A DNA stretch of 64,000 nt from an uncultured bacterium (GTDB lineage Bacteria > Bacillota > Clostridia > Lachnospirales > Lachnospiraceae), in assembly GCA_947073545.1 (NCBI GenBank), contig CAMTMP010000012.1, forward strand, positions 1 through 64,000, written 5' to 3'. The translations under genes were made by a program, and so were the position numbers. Below are positions 43,501 through 52,483 of the stretch, in pieces (the first letter of the stretch is position 1; every line of letters starts with the position of its first letter). The notes under the pieces were generated by a model. It did not search any database. It was not told the origin of the DNA and was given only the letters and a program-made list of their open reading frames with translations.

Positions 43501-46173
43501 CCTTATTTTGCCAAGGGGGCGCATCCCTATAACTTTATGGATAATTACGAAAATTATCTGACCATGGATACGGCGGCATATCAGGCTTTACCGGATTATA
43601 TGCAGGTACAGCCAAAGGAGTGGAAGTTTATTCAGGCAACCCGGGATATTTATGTGCCGGAAGGCGTGAAATCCATTGATGTAATGGCTTATAAGAAGAG
43701 AAGCGAAAACGCTGCCAACTTTAGCAAATATATCAAGAATACTCCTGCAGGCAAGATGTATGAGTCTACGCTGGGCGGTGCACAGCCGGGACTGTTCAGC
43801 GGTTATTATAAGGATTATGAAGCGGATGATGATGAGAGGGAGAAAGAGGTAAGAGGTAACGACACCATTGAGAGTGTGATTCTCACTGCTGTGGAAACGA
43901 TACCCGATTATGCCTTTGATAGTTGTGAACAGTTATCGAGAGTTGAAATGCCGGCGGCGAAAAGCGTTGGCAAGCTGCCTTTTAGAGACTGCGGTAACTT
44001 GATTCATTTAACAGGCAGCGCGGATTATCCTGCGGAAAGAGGTATTCTCTACGAGAGGCATAAGGATGCGGACGGAAACGACAGATACCGGATCGTTGAG
44101 TGCCTGCTGGCAAGAGGAAGGAGTGACGCCGGAGATTTGGCGGTTGCAAATATATCTCCTGCAACAGACAGTCTGCTTTCGCTTCTTTGCGAACTCTGTG
44201 ATACGGATGTAATAGCGGGCAGCAATCCTAAGAAAAATATTCCTGCTATTGCGGAGGGAGCTTTTGAAGGGTGTAAGTATATTTCAACTGTGAATCTTAA
44301 AGATGTGCAGGGACTGCAGACCATAGCAAAGGATGTTTTTAAAGACTGTGTAAACCTTACCAGCGTACAGTTGCCCGGATCTGTAAATAAAATTGAGGAA
44401 GATGCCTTTAGCCGTACAAATCCTCCGGATTCGTATAATCTGCTTGTTACGATTTACGGAAGGGAAGTGGATATTGCAGATAATGCATTCACAAAACGAC
44501 CCGGTCTGCAGCTTTCCTCTTACGAGGATTCGGCAACACAGCGGTATGCGGGGAGAAAAGAAATTGAGTTTATTCCTCTTGGTGCATGCAGAGTATGGTT
44601 CTACGACCACGACGGAACGGTTCTTGGCGGACCGCTGACAGTAGACGGGGGAACCAAATTTCAGGAAGAAAACCTGCCTGATAATGCGAAAAAAGCGATG
44701 GAGAAGAATCACAGGCCAGGTTATAACTTTGACAAGTGGATGAGCGATGAAGGAAAGACGCTGGATGATCCTATCGAGAATGATATGACTATTTTCGTAG
44801 CGCAGTACACCAGCGACGGCACGATGGTTGACGGCAAGTGCAGCGTACAGTTTGTACATGGCCGGACAGGACAGGTGTTCAGCGGAAGAGGCGCGGATGA
44901 AAATGACAGATATCTGATTGTGCCCGGAACAAGCTTTGCGGATCCCTTAAACGGCGGTCTGCCGACACCGGTACCTTCACCGAACCCGACTGAGGATGGG
45001 TATACCTTCTTAAATGAATACAGAACCGATATGGGCGAGGTATGGACACCCGAAACGATCATCAACCGGAACATGACGGTGCTTGCGCTCTTCGGGCAGA
45101 ACGGCGGCAACGGAAATACCAGCGGCGGCAGTACCAGCGGCGGTTCTGGAAACACCAGCAAAAATTCCGGAAACACCAGCAAAAATACGACTACAAGCAA
45201 AAATAGCAGCAGCAGTAAAAAGAGCAGCAGTACCAGCAGCAGTTCGACTTCCAGCAGCTCCACAAGCGCTACCTCCACCACCTCAAGCGGTGTGGGACAG
45301 TACACGGTATTTGTGGAGGGCGGAAGCGGTTCCGGCAGTTATGCGCCGGGTACGGTAGTTATTATCTCCTGTTATATGCCTGCGGAAGGCATGAGATTTG
45401 AGAAGTGGACGACAGAGTCGAATGGCGTGGCTCTCGCCAGCACGACTATGACCACAACGACATTTACGATGCCGGCCAACAACGTGACGGTTAAGGCGAA
45501 TTACGTGGAGGCTCCGACTACGCCTACGGTGGCGGTAAATACTGGCGGTGGCGGCGGAAACGGGAATACCGGCAATAACGGTACGACGACCAATGGCAAC
45601 GGAAGTACCCAAGTAGATATTGAGAAGCCGGGAATCTCTAACAGAGATCTGGCGACGGCAAACACGAACGGTTCTTCGGATAACTTCATCGTGAAGATCT
45701 CCGAGACGGATGAGGCGACCCGCGCGGTGGCGGCGGCTCTCACGAACAAGTACGGTACATTGGACAATATCCTGTACTATGCGATGGATATCAGTCTCTA
45801 TGATTCTACCGGAACTACGAAGATTTCGGATACTACGGGACTGTCTGTGGACATTACCGTCCCGATTCCGGATTCGCTGGTGGCTTACGGTGGCAACAAT
45901 ATGGCAGGTGCGGTTATTAACGGCGATCAGTTGGAAAGTCTGAACGAGAGCTTTACCACGATCAACGGCGTACCTTGTATCCGTTTCCGTGCGACGCACT
46001 TCTCGCCTTATACGATTTATGTTGATACCGGAAATCTGGTGGAGGGTATGCTTGACGTAACGCCAAAGACCGGTGACCCGATTCATCCGAAGTGGTTCTT
46101 ATCGCTCGGGCTGGCTTGTTTGTCGATCATTTTGTTCCTGAAGAAGGATAAAAAGGTAAGGGCAAAGGCATAA
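40558..46173 (+). CDS. BspA-like leucine-rich surface protein with sortase signal
   Basis: 1871 residues from the ATG at 40558 (GAGGAG eight bases before). The Lys/Arg-rich start leads a signal peptide (about 1-45). Leucine-rich repeat blocks of the BspA/LRR_5 type (IGDRAFYGCTDLKEV, KIGANAFAGCSNL, ALEGCKYI-like) lie at about 360-580, 680-780 and 1030-1315. Next come an InlB-type repeat near 1340, a Ser/Thr/Lys/Gly linker (about 1515-1580), a divergent InlB repeat, a C-terminal module of about 120 residues shared with the next protein, and the sorting signal TPKTGD (1835-1840), IHPKWF, hydrophobic helix and KKDKK. BspA-type repeats bind host proteins in other anaerobes. Confidence 0.88.
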   Translation: MKKKTAVKKPRRRLKKTVRQSFAAILLVTAIAVAAIPVPENLAVNLQADRDAVTSPVAYVTAKDAGVLGTPPKNAYVYDPDHPEITEDIINKNIADDIKDEKLIPTEIVAQRGDELYLTWQFLYEPKVNNGRLCRYNDEFPIDEVDLGLQPNRSYFFVYQNAYDLYFSNPDGLNKPDDVTTTLSDMDNTKKVNGTNPKFYPTDQIVFNYEHIDRITGENFLAEEYQDFFNSYFKADYDVKVNSFKAYWKEYNTAYDAWIKDHPGDTAGAKTAASAAAGTPPEALSRAPSDINNDADKKKFFCEHNKILKGTTGYTLVNVADTRFNAAENQRVYVAHGGTVPEDHDYKDVNGYLVKRETLTITSIGFRAFAGVHNVKQIKIDENVRTIEQSAFEGARISRVSIGNAQTIGDRAFYGCTDLKEVAFTDKAPTNTIGAEAFYGSGINTKLVLPSPLDTIGHGAFAGCLDLGEVEFSDTGAKCRIGDYAFYGDTRLTNMNFARRIFTQIGKCAFAIATPSGDLMTDFHFPTEGLEDMDDYVLANRQGLKNVYFENYSKKIPTHTFYNCFNLREARFSDKCGAAYFDSELFKDVTTKEDDNGIGFCVYGPELFANSPALPRTSTWSAVRTDGLGIPYVYEKDGKKYYEMAMESDGVRYRYAASEDGTLISCALISENPGPIDLIIPDKIGGIKIERIGNGCFEDSALRKMIRSITIKNSSIGEIGDSVFRDLEKLKKVRIGDSVTKIGANAFAGCSNLVDVYFTKPAAGYEAMPIENIGNGAFVTTGEKLTFHGGIKEGYGPFVLAMNKDNLLRDPDRPNEPAVNICYQSLWDSDEGAHLTVLPDQATGEVTLLDYPKMKDLEDISSDIELQDYCHDMENYYYYTVYGSGGNNNNVSVLCTEYAFIWDVYRQGKIGETVILPDGSAVPATEEELEKRYGPWINPIYCAGAWKDYLYGSESQDSASEGFIADFLFKPIVAEAATDPTPYFAKGAHPYNFMDNYENYLTMDTAAYQALPDYMQVQPKEWKFIQATRDIYVPEGVKSIDVMAYKKRSENAANFSKYIKNTPAGKMYESTLGGAQPGLFSGYYKDYEADDDEREKEVRGNDTIESVILTAVETIPDYAFDSCEQLSRVEMPAAKSVGKLPFRDCGNLIHLTGSADYPAERGILYERHKDADGNDRYRIVECLLARGRSDAGDLAVANISPATDSLLSLLCELCDTDVIAGSNPKKNIPAIAEGAFEGCKYISTVNLKDVQGLQTIAKDVFKDCVNLTSVQLPGSVNKIEEDAFSRTNPPDSYNLLVTIYGREVDIADNAFTKRPGLQLSSYEDSATQRYAGRKEIEFIPLGACRVWFYDHDGTVLGGPLTVDGGTKFQEENLPDNAKKAMEKNHRPGYNFDKWMSDEGKTLDDPIENDMTIFVAQYTSDGTMVDGKCSVQFVHGRTGQVFSGRGADENDRYLIVPGTSFADPLNGGLPTPVPSPNPTEDGYTFLNEYRTDMGEVWTPETIINRNMTVLALFGQNGGNGNTSGGSTSGGSGNTSKNSGNTSKNTTTSKNSSSSKKSSSTSSSSTSSSSTSATSTTSSGVGQYTVFVEGGSGSGSYAPGTVVIISCYMPAEGMRFEKWTTESNGVALASTTMTTTTFTMPANNVTVKANYVEAPTTPTVAVNTGGGGGNGNTGNNGTTTNGNGSTQVDIEKPGISNRDLATANTNGSSDNFIVKISETDEATRAVAAALTNKYGTLDNILYYAMDISLYDSTGTTKISDTTGLSVDITVPIPDSLVAYGGNNMAGAVINGDQLESLNESFTTINGVPCIRFRATHFSPYTIYVDTGNLVEGMLDVTPKTGDPIHPKWFLSLGLACLSIILFLKKDKKVRAKA

Positions 46174-46201
46174 GGGATGTATGATCCCGAGGGGGAATCT
46201 T

Positions 46202-49168
46202 ATGAGGAAACGAATAAGAAAGCTGATCGGCACGCTTCTCTTAGTGACAGCGATTGTCGTGACACAAATTCCTGTATCAGATGTGGAGGCGGAGGATTCC
46301 TCCGCCGCATCTGATTTTAGTATGGATGGAACTACATTAGTGAAATATAACGGCACGGCTGAGAACGTGTCTCTTTCCAATCAGGTTACAAAGATAGAGG
46401 CGGAAGCCTTTGCCGGGAATGATCATGTGCGCAGCGTTACTTTGGGTGACGCTGTGGAGGTCATTGGTGCGAGGGCTTTTTCAGACTGCGTTCATCTGGA
46501 GAGCATAAACATTCCTGACAGTGTGGCGGTTATTGAGAACGCGGCATTTTCCGGCTGTCCTTCCCTGAGAAAGGTTTCCATCGGAAAGGGGCTTGAGAAT
46601 CTCGGGAACGGTGTTTTTGCCGGAGATTACAGTTTGTCATCGGTGGACTTTTCCAGTGACAATCCCTATTTTATCTGTGACGACGGCGCAATTTATAATA
46701 AAAAAGGATGGGATGTGCTTTATCAGGTGCTTGCTGGCAGGAAAGCGGATTCCTACAATATGCCTTCCTCGGTGAATAAGATCAGGCCCTATACCTTCTG
46801 GGGAGATTATAATCTGAAAGCTGTGAGTATCAGCGGCAATGTGTCGGAGATCACGGGCTATGCGTTTTCCAACTGTAAGAATTTGAAGGATGTTACCATT
46901 CCGTATGCCGTAAAAAGGATTGACATGAAGGCGTTTGAGGATTGCGTCAGGCTGCGTGACATCACAATTCCCATTTCTGTAAGCTCGATTCACTCCACGG
47001 CTTTTGACGGCTGTACAAAGCTTGCAATTCATGCGGAGGCCGGTTCCTATGCGAAGCGTTATGCGGAAACGCTTGTTCTTGATGATATAGAGGTATCTGA
47101 ATATGAGGAAGCGCCGGTTCCCGGGAGCGTCAGTGAGAATAGTGCGGATGCACCTGTTGTGGGGCCGGTGGATTATTACCATGAAGTAACCCATATGAAC
47201 GCCATGGAGGCGGAGGAAGATGATTCCCGTGTGAAAGCAAAATCCCGTGTGGTAGGGCAGGAGGTTTATGTACTGATAGATAACGCCAAAGCAACTGTGA
47301 ATGTGGGGGGCACCGGGGAGATTCTGGGCGGCGAGCCTGTGGTGGAAGAACCTGAGCCGGATACGGTTCCCGGTCTTGAGGGATCAGAGGACGCTAAGGG
47401 CGGTTCTTTCCCGAAATATACGGTAGTGAACGGCGAAGCCATTGCGGCGCAGGCTTATTACGACGAAGATATGACTTCCTGCGATATACCGGACGGTATT
47501 CGCCGGATCGGGGAGTTTGCCTATGCGAGATCAGCGGTGAATACAGCAAGGATACCTGAAGGGGTGGAAGAGATCGGGTATGCGGCATTTTATCACTGTA
47601 ATGAGTTGACTGATGTGGTGATTCCCGGCAGTGTGAAGGAAATTGGCGTTTCTGCTTTTGACAAGACGCCATGGCTTTCCGGATGGAAAGCGAACGCAGG
47701 CGAAGCGGGTGAGTTTCTGGTTGTGGGGGACGGTATTCTGCTTGCTTACAGAGGAAAAGGCGGCGCAGTGGTGATTCCCGATTCCGTGAAGGTGATCGGC
47801 CCGGAAGCGTTTCATGGTTTGGGCAGCATAAACAGTGTGCATATTCCGGACAGTGTTTCTGTGATCGGCGAAGGTGCGTTTGACGGCTGTACGAATTTGA
47901 TTTCGATCAGCGGCGCCGAATGTGTGCAGCAGATTCGTGATAGGGCGTTTGCAGGATGTCCGATTCGCACGGTTACCATACCGGCGTCCGTGGAACAGAT
48001 CGGGCTTCGGGCGTTTGACAATGACAAGATAAAGGACGGTGTGGTCTATTTTGCAGGGGATCAGATTCCTGCCCGTTCTTATGAAAGTGCGGCTACGAAA
48101 CTTTACCGGGACACTTACAGGGGGCAGGTCTTTACGGGAACCCGCATTGCTGTGATCCCGGCGGGGATAACGGATTTGACCGGAACTTGTTTGTCAAAGG
48201 CCGGCGGAGACTTTACAGGTGTTATTTGTAGAAGGCAGGGTACAGCCGTGGACGGCATGTCAGACGAAGCTGCGACCGAAGCGGAAGAAATATCGGGTAG
48301 ACAAACAGAGGATGCGGTGGAAGATACCGACAGGGTGAATCGGAAGGCAGAAAGTGCGGAGAAAGAGAAAGAAGAGCAGCCGGAGGAAGAAAATAGCGGT
48401 ATCCTTACCATACTTGCCAGAAGAGGCGGCGGTCCGGGCCCCGGAGAAACCGTGGAGATAGACGGCCGTACTTATACATTGGAGGCCGGGACGGAAACGC
48501 TTTCAGACGTAGAGCGCGAGAAACCCCAGACAGGAATTACCGTGAAAAATAACAGCTACTCGATACCGCAGGACAGCTCTGTGACGGCGGTTATGGAGGG
48601 AAGCGAGGGCAGCTATCAGCTAGATATCGCGGATAGTGAAGCGGCGAAGATAAAGATTGGGGATGTGTACAAGTCGATCTACGGCAATAAGCTGCCGCAT
48701 TCCCTGCATGCTTATGATATTACCATGACAGACACGACGACCAACGTGCCGATTACGGGACTGGGGAAACAACGGGTGGAGATTACCATGCCCCTTCCTT
48801 CCGGCGTGTTGCAGGAAAATTTGCATGTGGTATGTCTGGATGGGGACGGGCAGCTCGAAGAGGTGGATAGCCGGATTGTTTCGCTGGACGGGAAAGATGC
48901 GGTAGTATTTCAGGCGGCGCACTTCTCGGCATATGGAATTTATAATTACGGTACCGGTCCGGCGGTGGCGGATGTGAGAGACGGGCAGGCAGTATTTACT
49001 TCTTTGGGGAAAAAGGATATTTCCCCCGACACCGGTGATCACAGCATTCATCCCAAATATTTCCTTGGCGCAGGTTTGTTCTTTGCGGCGATGGCTATGT
49101 TTTTCTACCGGAAGACGACATGGGCGAGGTGGCGGAGAAAACTGAACAGGATCAGTAACAGAAAATAA
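46202..49168 (+). CDS. BspA-like leucine-rich surface protein 2 with sortase signal
   Basis: 988 residues; the ATG at 46202 follows GAGGGGG. Signal peptide (about 1-35), LRR_5 repeats at about 55-285 and 420-670 (IGARAFSDCVHLESI, VIGEGAFDGCTNL), an acidic disordered linker (about 690-750), then the shared C-terminal module (SYQLDIA...FQAAHFSAYGIYNYG) and SPDTGD (941-946), SIHPKYF, hydrophobic helix and Arg/Lys tail. 28 bp after the previous gene: same operon. Anchored by the sortase. A hairpin repeat ends the transcript. Confidence 0.88.
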   Translation: MRKRIRKLIGTLLLVTAIVVTQIPVSDVEAEDSSAASDFSMDGTTLVKYNGTAENVSLSNQVTKIEAEAFAGNDHVRSVTLGDAVEVIGARAFSDCVHLESINIPDSVAVIENAAFSGCPSLRKVSIGKGLENLGNGVFAGDYSLSSVDFSSDNPYFICDDGAIYNKKGWDVLYQVLAGRKADSYNMPSSVNKIRPYTFWGDYNLKAVSISGNVSEITGYAFSNCKNLKDVTIPYAVKRIDMKAFEDCVRLRDITIPISVSSIHSTAFDGCTKLAIHAEAGSYAKRYAETLVLDDIEVSEYEEAPVPGSVSENSADAPVVGPVDYYHEVTHMNAMEAEEDDSRVKAKSRVVGQEVYVLIDNAKATVNVGGTGEILGGEPVVEEPEPDTVPGLEGSEDAKGGSFPKYTVVNGEAIAAQAYYDEDMTSCDIPDGIRRIGEFAYARSAVNTARIPEGVEEIGYAAFYHCNELTDVVIPGSVKEIGVSAFDKTPWLSGWKANAGEAGEFLVVGDGILLAYRGKGGAVVIPDSVKVIGPEAFHGLGSINSVHIPDSVSVIGEGAFDGCTNLISISGAECVQQIRDRAFAGCPIRTVTIPASVEQIGLRAFDNDKIKDGVVYFAGDQIPARSYESAATKLYRDTYRGQVFTGTRIAVIPAGITDLTGTCLSKAGGDFTGVICRRQGTAVDGMSDEAATEAEEISGRQTEDAVEDTDRVNRKAESAEKEKEEQPEEENSGILTILARRGGGPGPGETVEIDGRTYTLEAGTETLSDVEREKPQTGITVKNNSYSIPQDSSVTAVMEGSEGSYQLDIADSEAAKIKIGDVYKSIYGNKLPHSLHAYDITMTDTTTNVPITGLGKQRVEITMPLPSGVLQENLHVVCLDGDGQLEEVDSRIVSLDGKDAVVFQAAHFSAYGIYNYGTGPAVADVRDGQAVFTSLGKKDISPDTGDHSIHPKYFLGAGLFFAAMAMFFYRKTTWARWRRKLNRISNRK

Positions 49169-49175
49169 ATTGGCG

Positions 49176-49230
49176 TATGAGCGCATAATAAAATTCCCGG
49201 CATGTTGTATTTGTAATGCCGGGAGTTTTT
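49176..49230 (+). repeat. Direct-repeat hairpin, copy 1 (terminator-like)
   Basis: TATGAGCGCATA, short AT spacer, then the stem CCCGGCAT/ATGCCGGG and GAGTTTTT. The same 53-55 bp unit recurs at 50542-50594 in the same orientation, on the other side of the rpn gene. Serves as terminator of the surface operon. Confidence 0.75.
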
Positions 49231-49233
49231 GAC

Positions 49234-49262
49234 TTGACATATATATGTGCGGCATATATGAT
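49234..49262 (+). promoter_or_regulatory. Promoter of the rpn gene
   Basis: TTGACA, 17-bp spacer, TATGAT, near consensus. The leader is then about 180 bp long with no gene; contains CATATATATG palindromes. Confidence 0.7.
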
Positions 49263-49446
49263 AATGAATAACAGAAAATTTCAGGAACATGCATTTCGCG
49301 TGTAAGACATATTCTGTCAGTTTTCCCAATTGTAATTCACTTATATACACATCAGGTAGACATGTGCATTTTCATGCGGATCAAATGTCTCTATTTGGCA
49401 AAACAGAGAGGATTCTGTATTTGTTCACATCAAAAAGGAGGTTTCT

Positions 49447-50478
49447 ATGTCAGATCAAAGTAAGCCAAAGAAAAAGGAACAGATAGCTAACAGTCATCCC
49501 CGGGATAGCGGAAGTAAGCTTATTTTCGGGAACGCGGAGTTGTGTTCGCAATTTTTGCGAAACTATATGAATATGCCTGTTCTTAAAAATGTCCGTCCGG
49601 AAGATATTGAGGATGTCACAGAACGGTATCTCCCGATGTTTACGGAAGAAAGAAATTCAGATACGGTAAAACGTATAAAAATAGAAGGAAATAATACGCT
49701 GTTTTTTGTATCTCTTATTGAACATAAAACAAAAGTGGATTATAATATAAGTATGCAGATGCTTCGTTATATGGTTTATATATGGGAAGACTATGAAAAA
49801 GAAATGGAGCGAAAGAAAAAAGGTATCAGTAAAACAAAGGATTTTCGCTATCCACCAATTCTTCCTATCGTATATTATGAGGGGAGCGGGAAATGGACGG
49901 CTGTTCGTAATGTACAGGACCGGATATTGGCGGATAAGGCTTTTGTGCCATTTACACCGAAGTTCTTTTATAAGCTGATCCAATTAAACGATTACAGTGT
50001 GAGGGAACTGGTCGAAAAAAATGATGAATTATCCTTGCTTATGCTGATCAACCGGCTGCAAAGCACGGAGGCATTCAGAGAGCTAAATTTACCGGAAAAT
50101 TATTTAAAGAATCTCGCCGAAAATTCTACAGAAGAGTTGTTAGACATTATAACAAGAATTACAACTGTCATGCTGAGGCATTTGCATTTGGACGAGGATG
50201 AGATTATGGACTTTACAGATCAGGTGAAGGAGCGAAAAATGGCTGTATTATTTGAACATTTTAAAGATGTGGATATCCCGGCGGCGCGTAAAATCGCACA
50301 GGCGGAGGGACGTGCGGAGGGACGTGCAGAAGGACTAGCAGAAGGACAAAAAGAAGGTGAAGAGCGTTTTGCCCGATTGACACAGTTTTTGTTACGAGAT
50401 AATCGTATGGATGATTTGATAAAGACGTTTACTGATCTGGAGTACCGCAAATGCCTTTATGAGGAATATCAGTTGTAA
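49447..50478 (+). CDS. Rpn-family nuclease (PD-(D/E)XK type)
   Basis: 343 residues. The N-terminal half fits the Rpn/transposase-like nuclease family: FGNAELCSQFLRNYM, then the catalytic core with FFVSLIEHKTKVDYN (Glu92, Lys94) and a glycine-rich later part. Residues about 285-300 repeat AEGRAEGRAEGLAEGQ, an Ala-Glu-Gly helix tail frequent in these proteins. Relatives cut DNA and promote recA-independent recombination. AAGGAGG precedes the ATG. Framed by direct-repeat hairpins at 49176 and 50542. Confidence 0.85.
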   Translation: MSDQSKPKKKEQIANSHPRDSGSKLIFGNAELCSQFLRNYMNMPVLKNVRPEDIEDVTERYLPMFTEERNSDTVKRIKIEGNNTLFFVSLIEHKTKVDYNISMQMLRYMVYIWEDYEKEMERKKKGISKTKDFRYPPILPIVYYEGSGKWTAVRNVQDRILADKAFVPFTPKFFYKLIQLNDYSVRELVEKNDELSLLMLINRLQSTEAFRELNLPENYLKNLAENSTEELLDIITRITTVMLRHLHLDEDEIMDFTDQVKERKMAVLFEHFKDVDIPAARKIAQAEGRAEGRAEGLAEGQKEGEERFARLTQFLLRDNRMDDLIKTFTDLEYRKCLYEEYQL

Positions 50479-50541
50479 TAACGCAATAAAGTTTTGGAAA
50501 TTCACTTTAAAAAATGTGGATGGTTCAAAGATTTTAGGAAC

Positions 50542-50594
50542 TATGCGCATAAAAAGACTCCCGGCATAATATATATGTAAAGCCGGGAGTTTTG
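50542..50594 (+). repeat. Direct-repeat hairpin, copy 2
   Basis: TATGCGCATA, AT spacer, stem CCCGGCAT/AGCCGGG and GAGTTTTG; clearly the same unit as at 49176-49230. It ends the rpn transcript and its 3' arm GGGAG stands before the protease start, so it may also govern protease translation. Confidence 0.75.
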
Positions 50595-50603
50595 TTTTAT
50601 GCG

Positions 50604-51524
50604 ATGGACAGGGTAAAAAAGCAGCTTGGATGTACGGAAAACATGCAGTATAGCATTGCCACGGAGGAAATCTGTGTGGCGGTTTTGGATACAGGGATTG
50701 GCAATCATCCGGATTTTGAGAACCGGGTGGTTGCCTTTCATGATTTTGTGAACAGGAGGCAGGATGCTTATGACGATAGCGGCCATGGCACCCATGTAGC
50801 AGGATGCATCGGCGGGAGCGGCCGCCTTTCAAACGGCCGCTTTAGCGGGATTGCTCCCACCTGCAGGCTTTGCATCGGCAAGGTTCTTGATGAGAACGGG
50901 GAGGGCAGCATAGAGAGCATGTACCATGGTTTACTTTGGGTTTTGGAGAATCGGCTGCGCTACCGGATCCGTGTGCTCAATATTTCCGTCGGTATCGGCG
51001 AGGATGGAGATAAGGAGAGAGTGGAGGAGCTTTCAGGACTTTTAGAGACGGTCTGTGAGCAGGGCGTGGTGGTGGTATGTGCAGCCGGAAATAAGGGACC
51101 CGGGGAAGGGTCCTTGTCGTCGCTTGGGGAAAGCCGTCTTGTCATTACCGTGGGTTGCCACGAGGGCGGATATTTTGGCGCGAGAAAGGATCTGTGTGAG
51201 AACTATTCCGGCAGGGGGCGGGAGAGTCTTCCCTACAGAAAGCCGGATCTGGTGGCTCCGGGCACGGATGTGGTTTCCTGCAATTTAGCGTGCCGCAGGG
51301 ACTGGAGGGGCGTGTACCGCGACTCCTATACAAAAAAGAGCGGCACTTCCATGTCTACGCCCATTGTCTCCGGTGCGGCTGCGCTCTATCTGCAAAAATT
51401 CCCTTACAGCAACAGCAGTCAGGTAAAACGGCAGATGATCTATGCGGCCAGAGATCTGGGGGTAGAGTGGAACAGACAGGGCTGGGGGATGCTGGATATA
51501 GAAAATTTATGCAGATATTATTGA
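50604..51524 (+). CDS. Subtilisin-like serine protease (S8)
   Basis: 306 residues from the ATG at 50604 (a TTG at 50592 in the hairpin is possible). Catalytic triad Asp29 (LDTGIGNHPDF), His61 (GHGTHVAG), Ser249 (GTSMSTP) and oxyanion Asn162 (AAGN). No signal peptide, so probably cytoplasmic, like the intracellular subtilisins. Substrate unknown. Confidence 0.9.
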   Translation: MDRVKKQLGCTENMQYSIATEEICVAVLDTGIGNHPDFENRVVAFHDFVNRRQDAYDDSGHGTHVAGCIGGSGRLSNGRFSGIAPTCRLCIGKVLDENGEGSIESMYHGLLWVLENRLRYRIRVLNISVGIGEDGDKERVEELSGLLETVCEQGVVVVCAAGNKGPGEGSLSSLGESRLVITVGCHEGGYFGARKDLCENYSGRGRESLPYRKPDLVAPGTDVVSCNLACRRDWRGVYRDSYTKKSGTSMSTPIVSGAAALYLQKFPYSNSSQVKRQMIYAARDLGVEWNRQGWGMLDIENLCRYY

Positions 51525-51549
51525 CAGAGCAGGGTATATTGTATACAAT
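51521..51549 (+). promoter_or_regulatory. Promoter and palindromic operator of the GntR gene
   Basis: TTGACA (51521-51526, overlapping the protease stop), 17-bp spacer, TACAAT (51544-51549). The palindrome ATTGTATACAAT (51538-51549) covers the -10; it fits the TNGTNNACNA consensus of FCD-type GntR regulators, pointing to self-repression. Confidence 0.7.
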
Positions 51550-51660
51550 TATACGAGATAAAGGGAAAACGGGTGTTGTGCAGCCGTATATACTGCACGG
51601 TCTCGTTTATGCGCCGCCAGAGGAAAAGAAAACAGAGCGGTGCAGAAGTGAGGAACTGAA

Positions 51661-52380
51661 ATGACGAACTATGATAAGAAGTATGATGCGAATGACAAGT
51701 ATTCCCTGCGGGGGCGTGTATTCCAGAAGCTGCGGGAGGATATCCTGAGCGGCAAGTACAAGGAGCACGAGGAATTGAAGGAAGTGGCGATCGGGGAGGA
51801 GCTTGGCGTGAGCCGGACCCCGGTCAGAGAGGCGTTCCGGCAGCTTGAGCTGGAAGGGCTGATCCGGATTGTTCCCAATAAGGGCGCTTATGTGACGGGA
51901 ATTACGGCGAAGGATGTGAAGGATATCTATATGATCCGCTCCTTGTTAGAAGGGCTGTGTGCCCGTCTGGCGACGGAAAAGATATCGAAGGAACAGATGG
52001 AGGAGATGGAGGAAAACATCTATCTGGCCGATTTTCACGAGGAGAAAGGACATTTCGACCAGATTGCCGAATTGGACAATCGGTTTCACGACATTCTCTA
52101 TGAGGCATGTGATTCCAAGCTTCTGGAGCATACGTTGAAGGATTTCCACCGCTATGTGCTGCGCGTCAGGCAAAAGACGCTGGCCACCAATACGAGAGGG
52201 CGGGCTTCCAATGATGAGCACAGACAGATTATGGAGGCGATCAAGGCGGGGGACACGGCGCTGGCGGAGAAGCTGGCGAACCAGCATATGATCAACGCCT
52301 ACGACAATATGGTGAAAAACGGCCTGAAAGAAATTTACGGGGAAAACACGGGCGAAACCGAAACCGCGAAAGCTGACTAA
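51661..52380 (+). CDS. GntR-family regulator, FCD type
   Basis: 239 residues: winged HTH (about 15-75: LREDILSGKYKEHEELKE, ELGVSRTPVREAFRQLELEGLI) and an all-helical FCD ligand domain (about 85-225) with metal-binding His residues (HDILYEACD, ANQHMINAYD). FCD regulators sense carboxylates or sugar acids. It lies before the isocitrate dehydrogenase gene, a possible target. Confidence 0.92.
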   Translation: MTNYDKKYDANDKYSLRGRVFQKLREDILSGKYKEHEELKEVAIGEELGVSRTPVREAFRQLELEGLIRIVPNKGAYVTGITAKDVKDIYMIRSLLEGLCARLATEKISKEQMEEMEENIYLADFHEEKGHFDQIAELDNRFHDILYEACDSKLLEHTLKDFHRYVLRVRQKTLATNTRGRASNDEHRQIMEAIKAGDTALAEKLANQHMINAYDNMVKNGLKEIYGENTGETETAKAD

Positions 52381-52483
52381 GCAGCGAAATGGCGGCGCTT
52401 TGAATCGCCTTGCGGAAAATAATTTAACAGGCGGAGAAATTGTGACGGCGCAAAACTTGCGGCGGGAAAGGTGAAAAAACTGC

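Noticed and set aside
49176..50594. Integron attC sites around rpn
   Set aside because: The repeats lack attC core motifs and there is no integrase; they look like terminator repeats.
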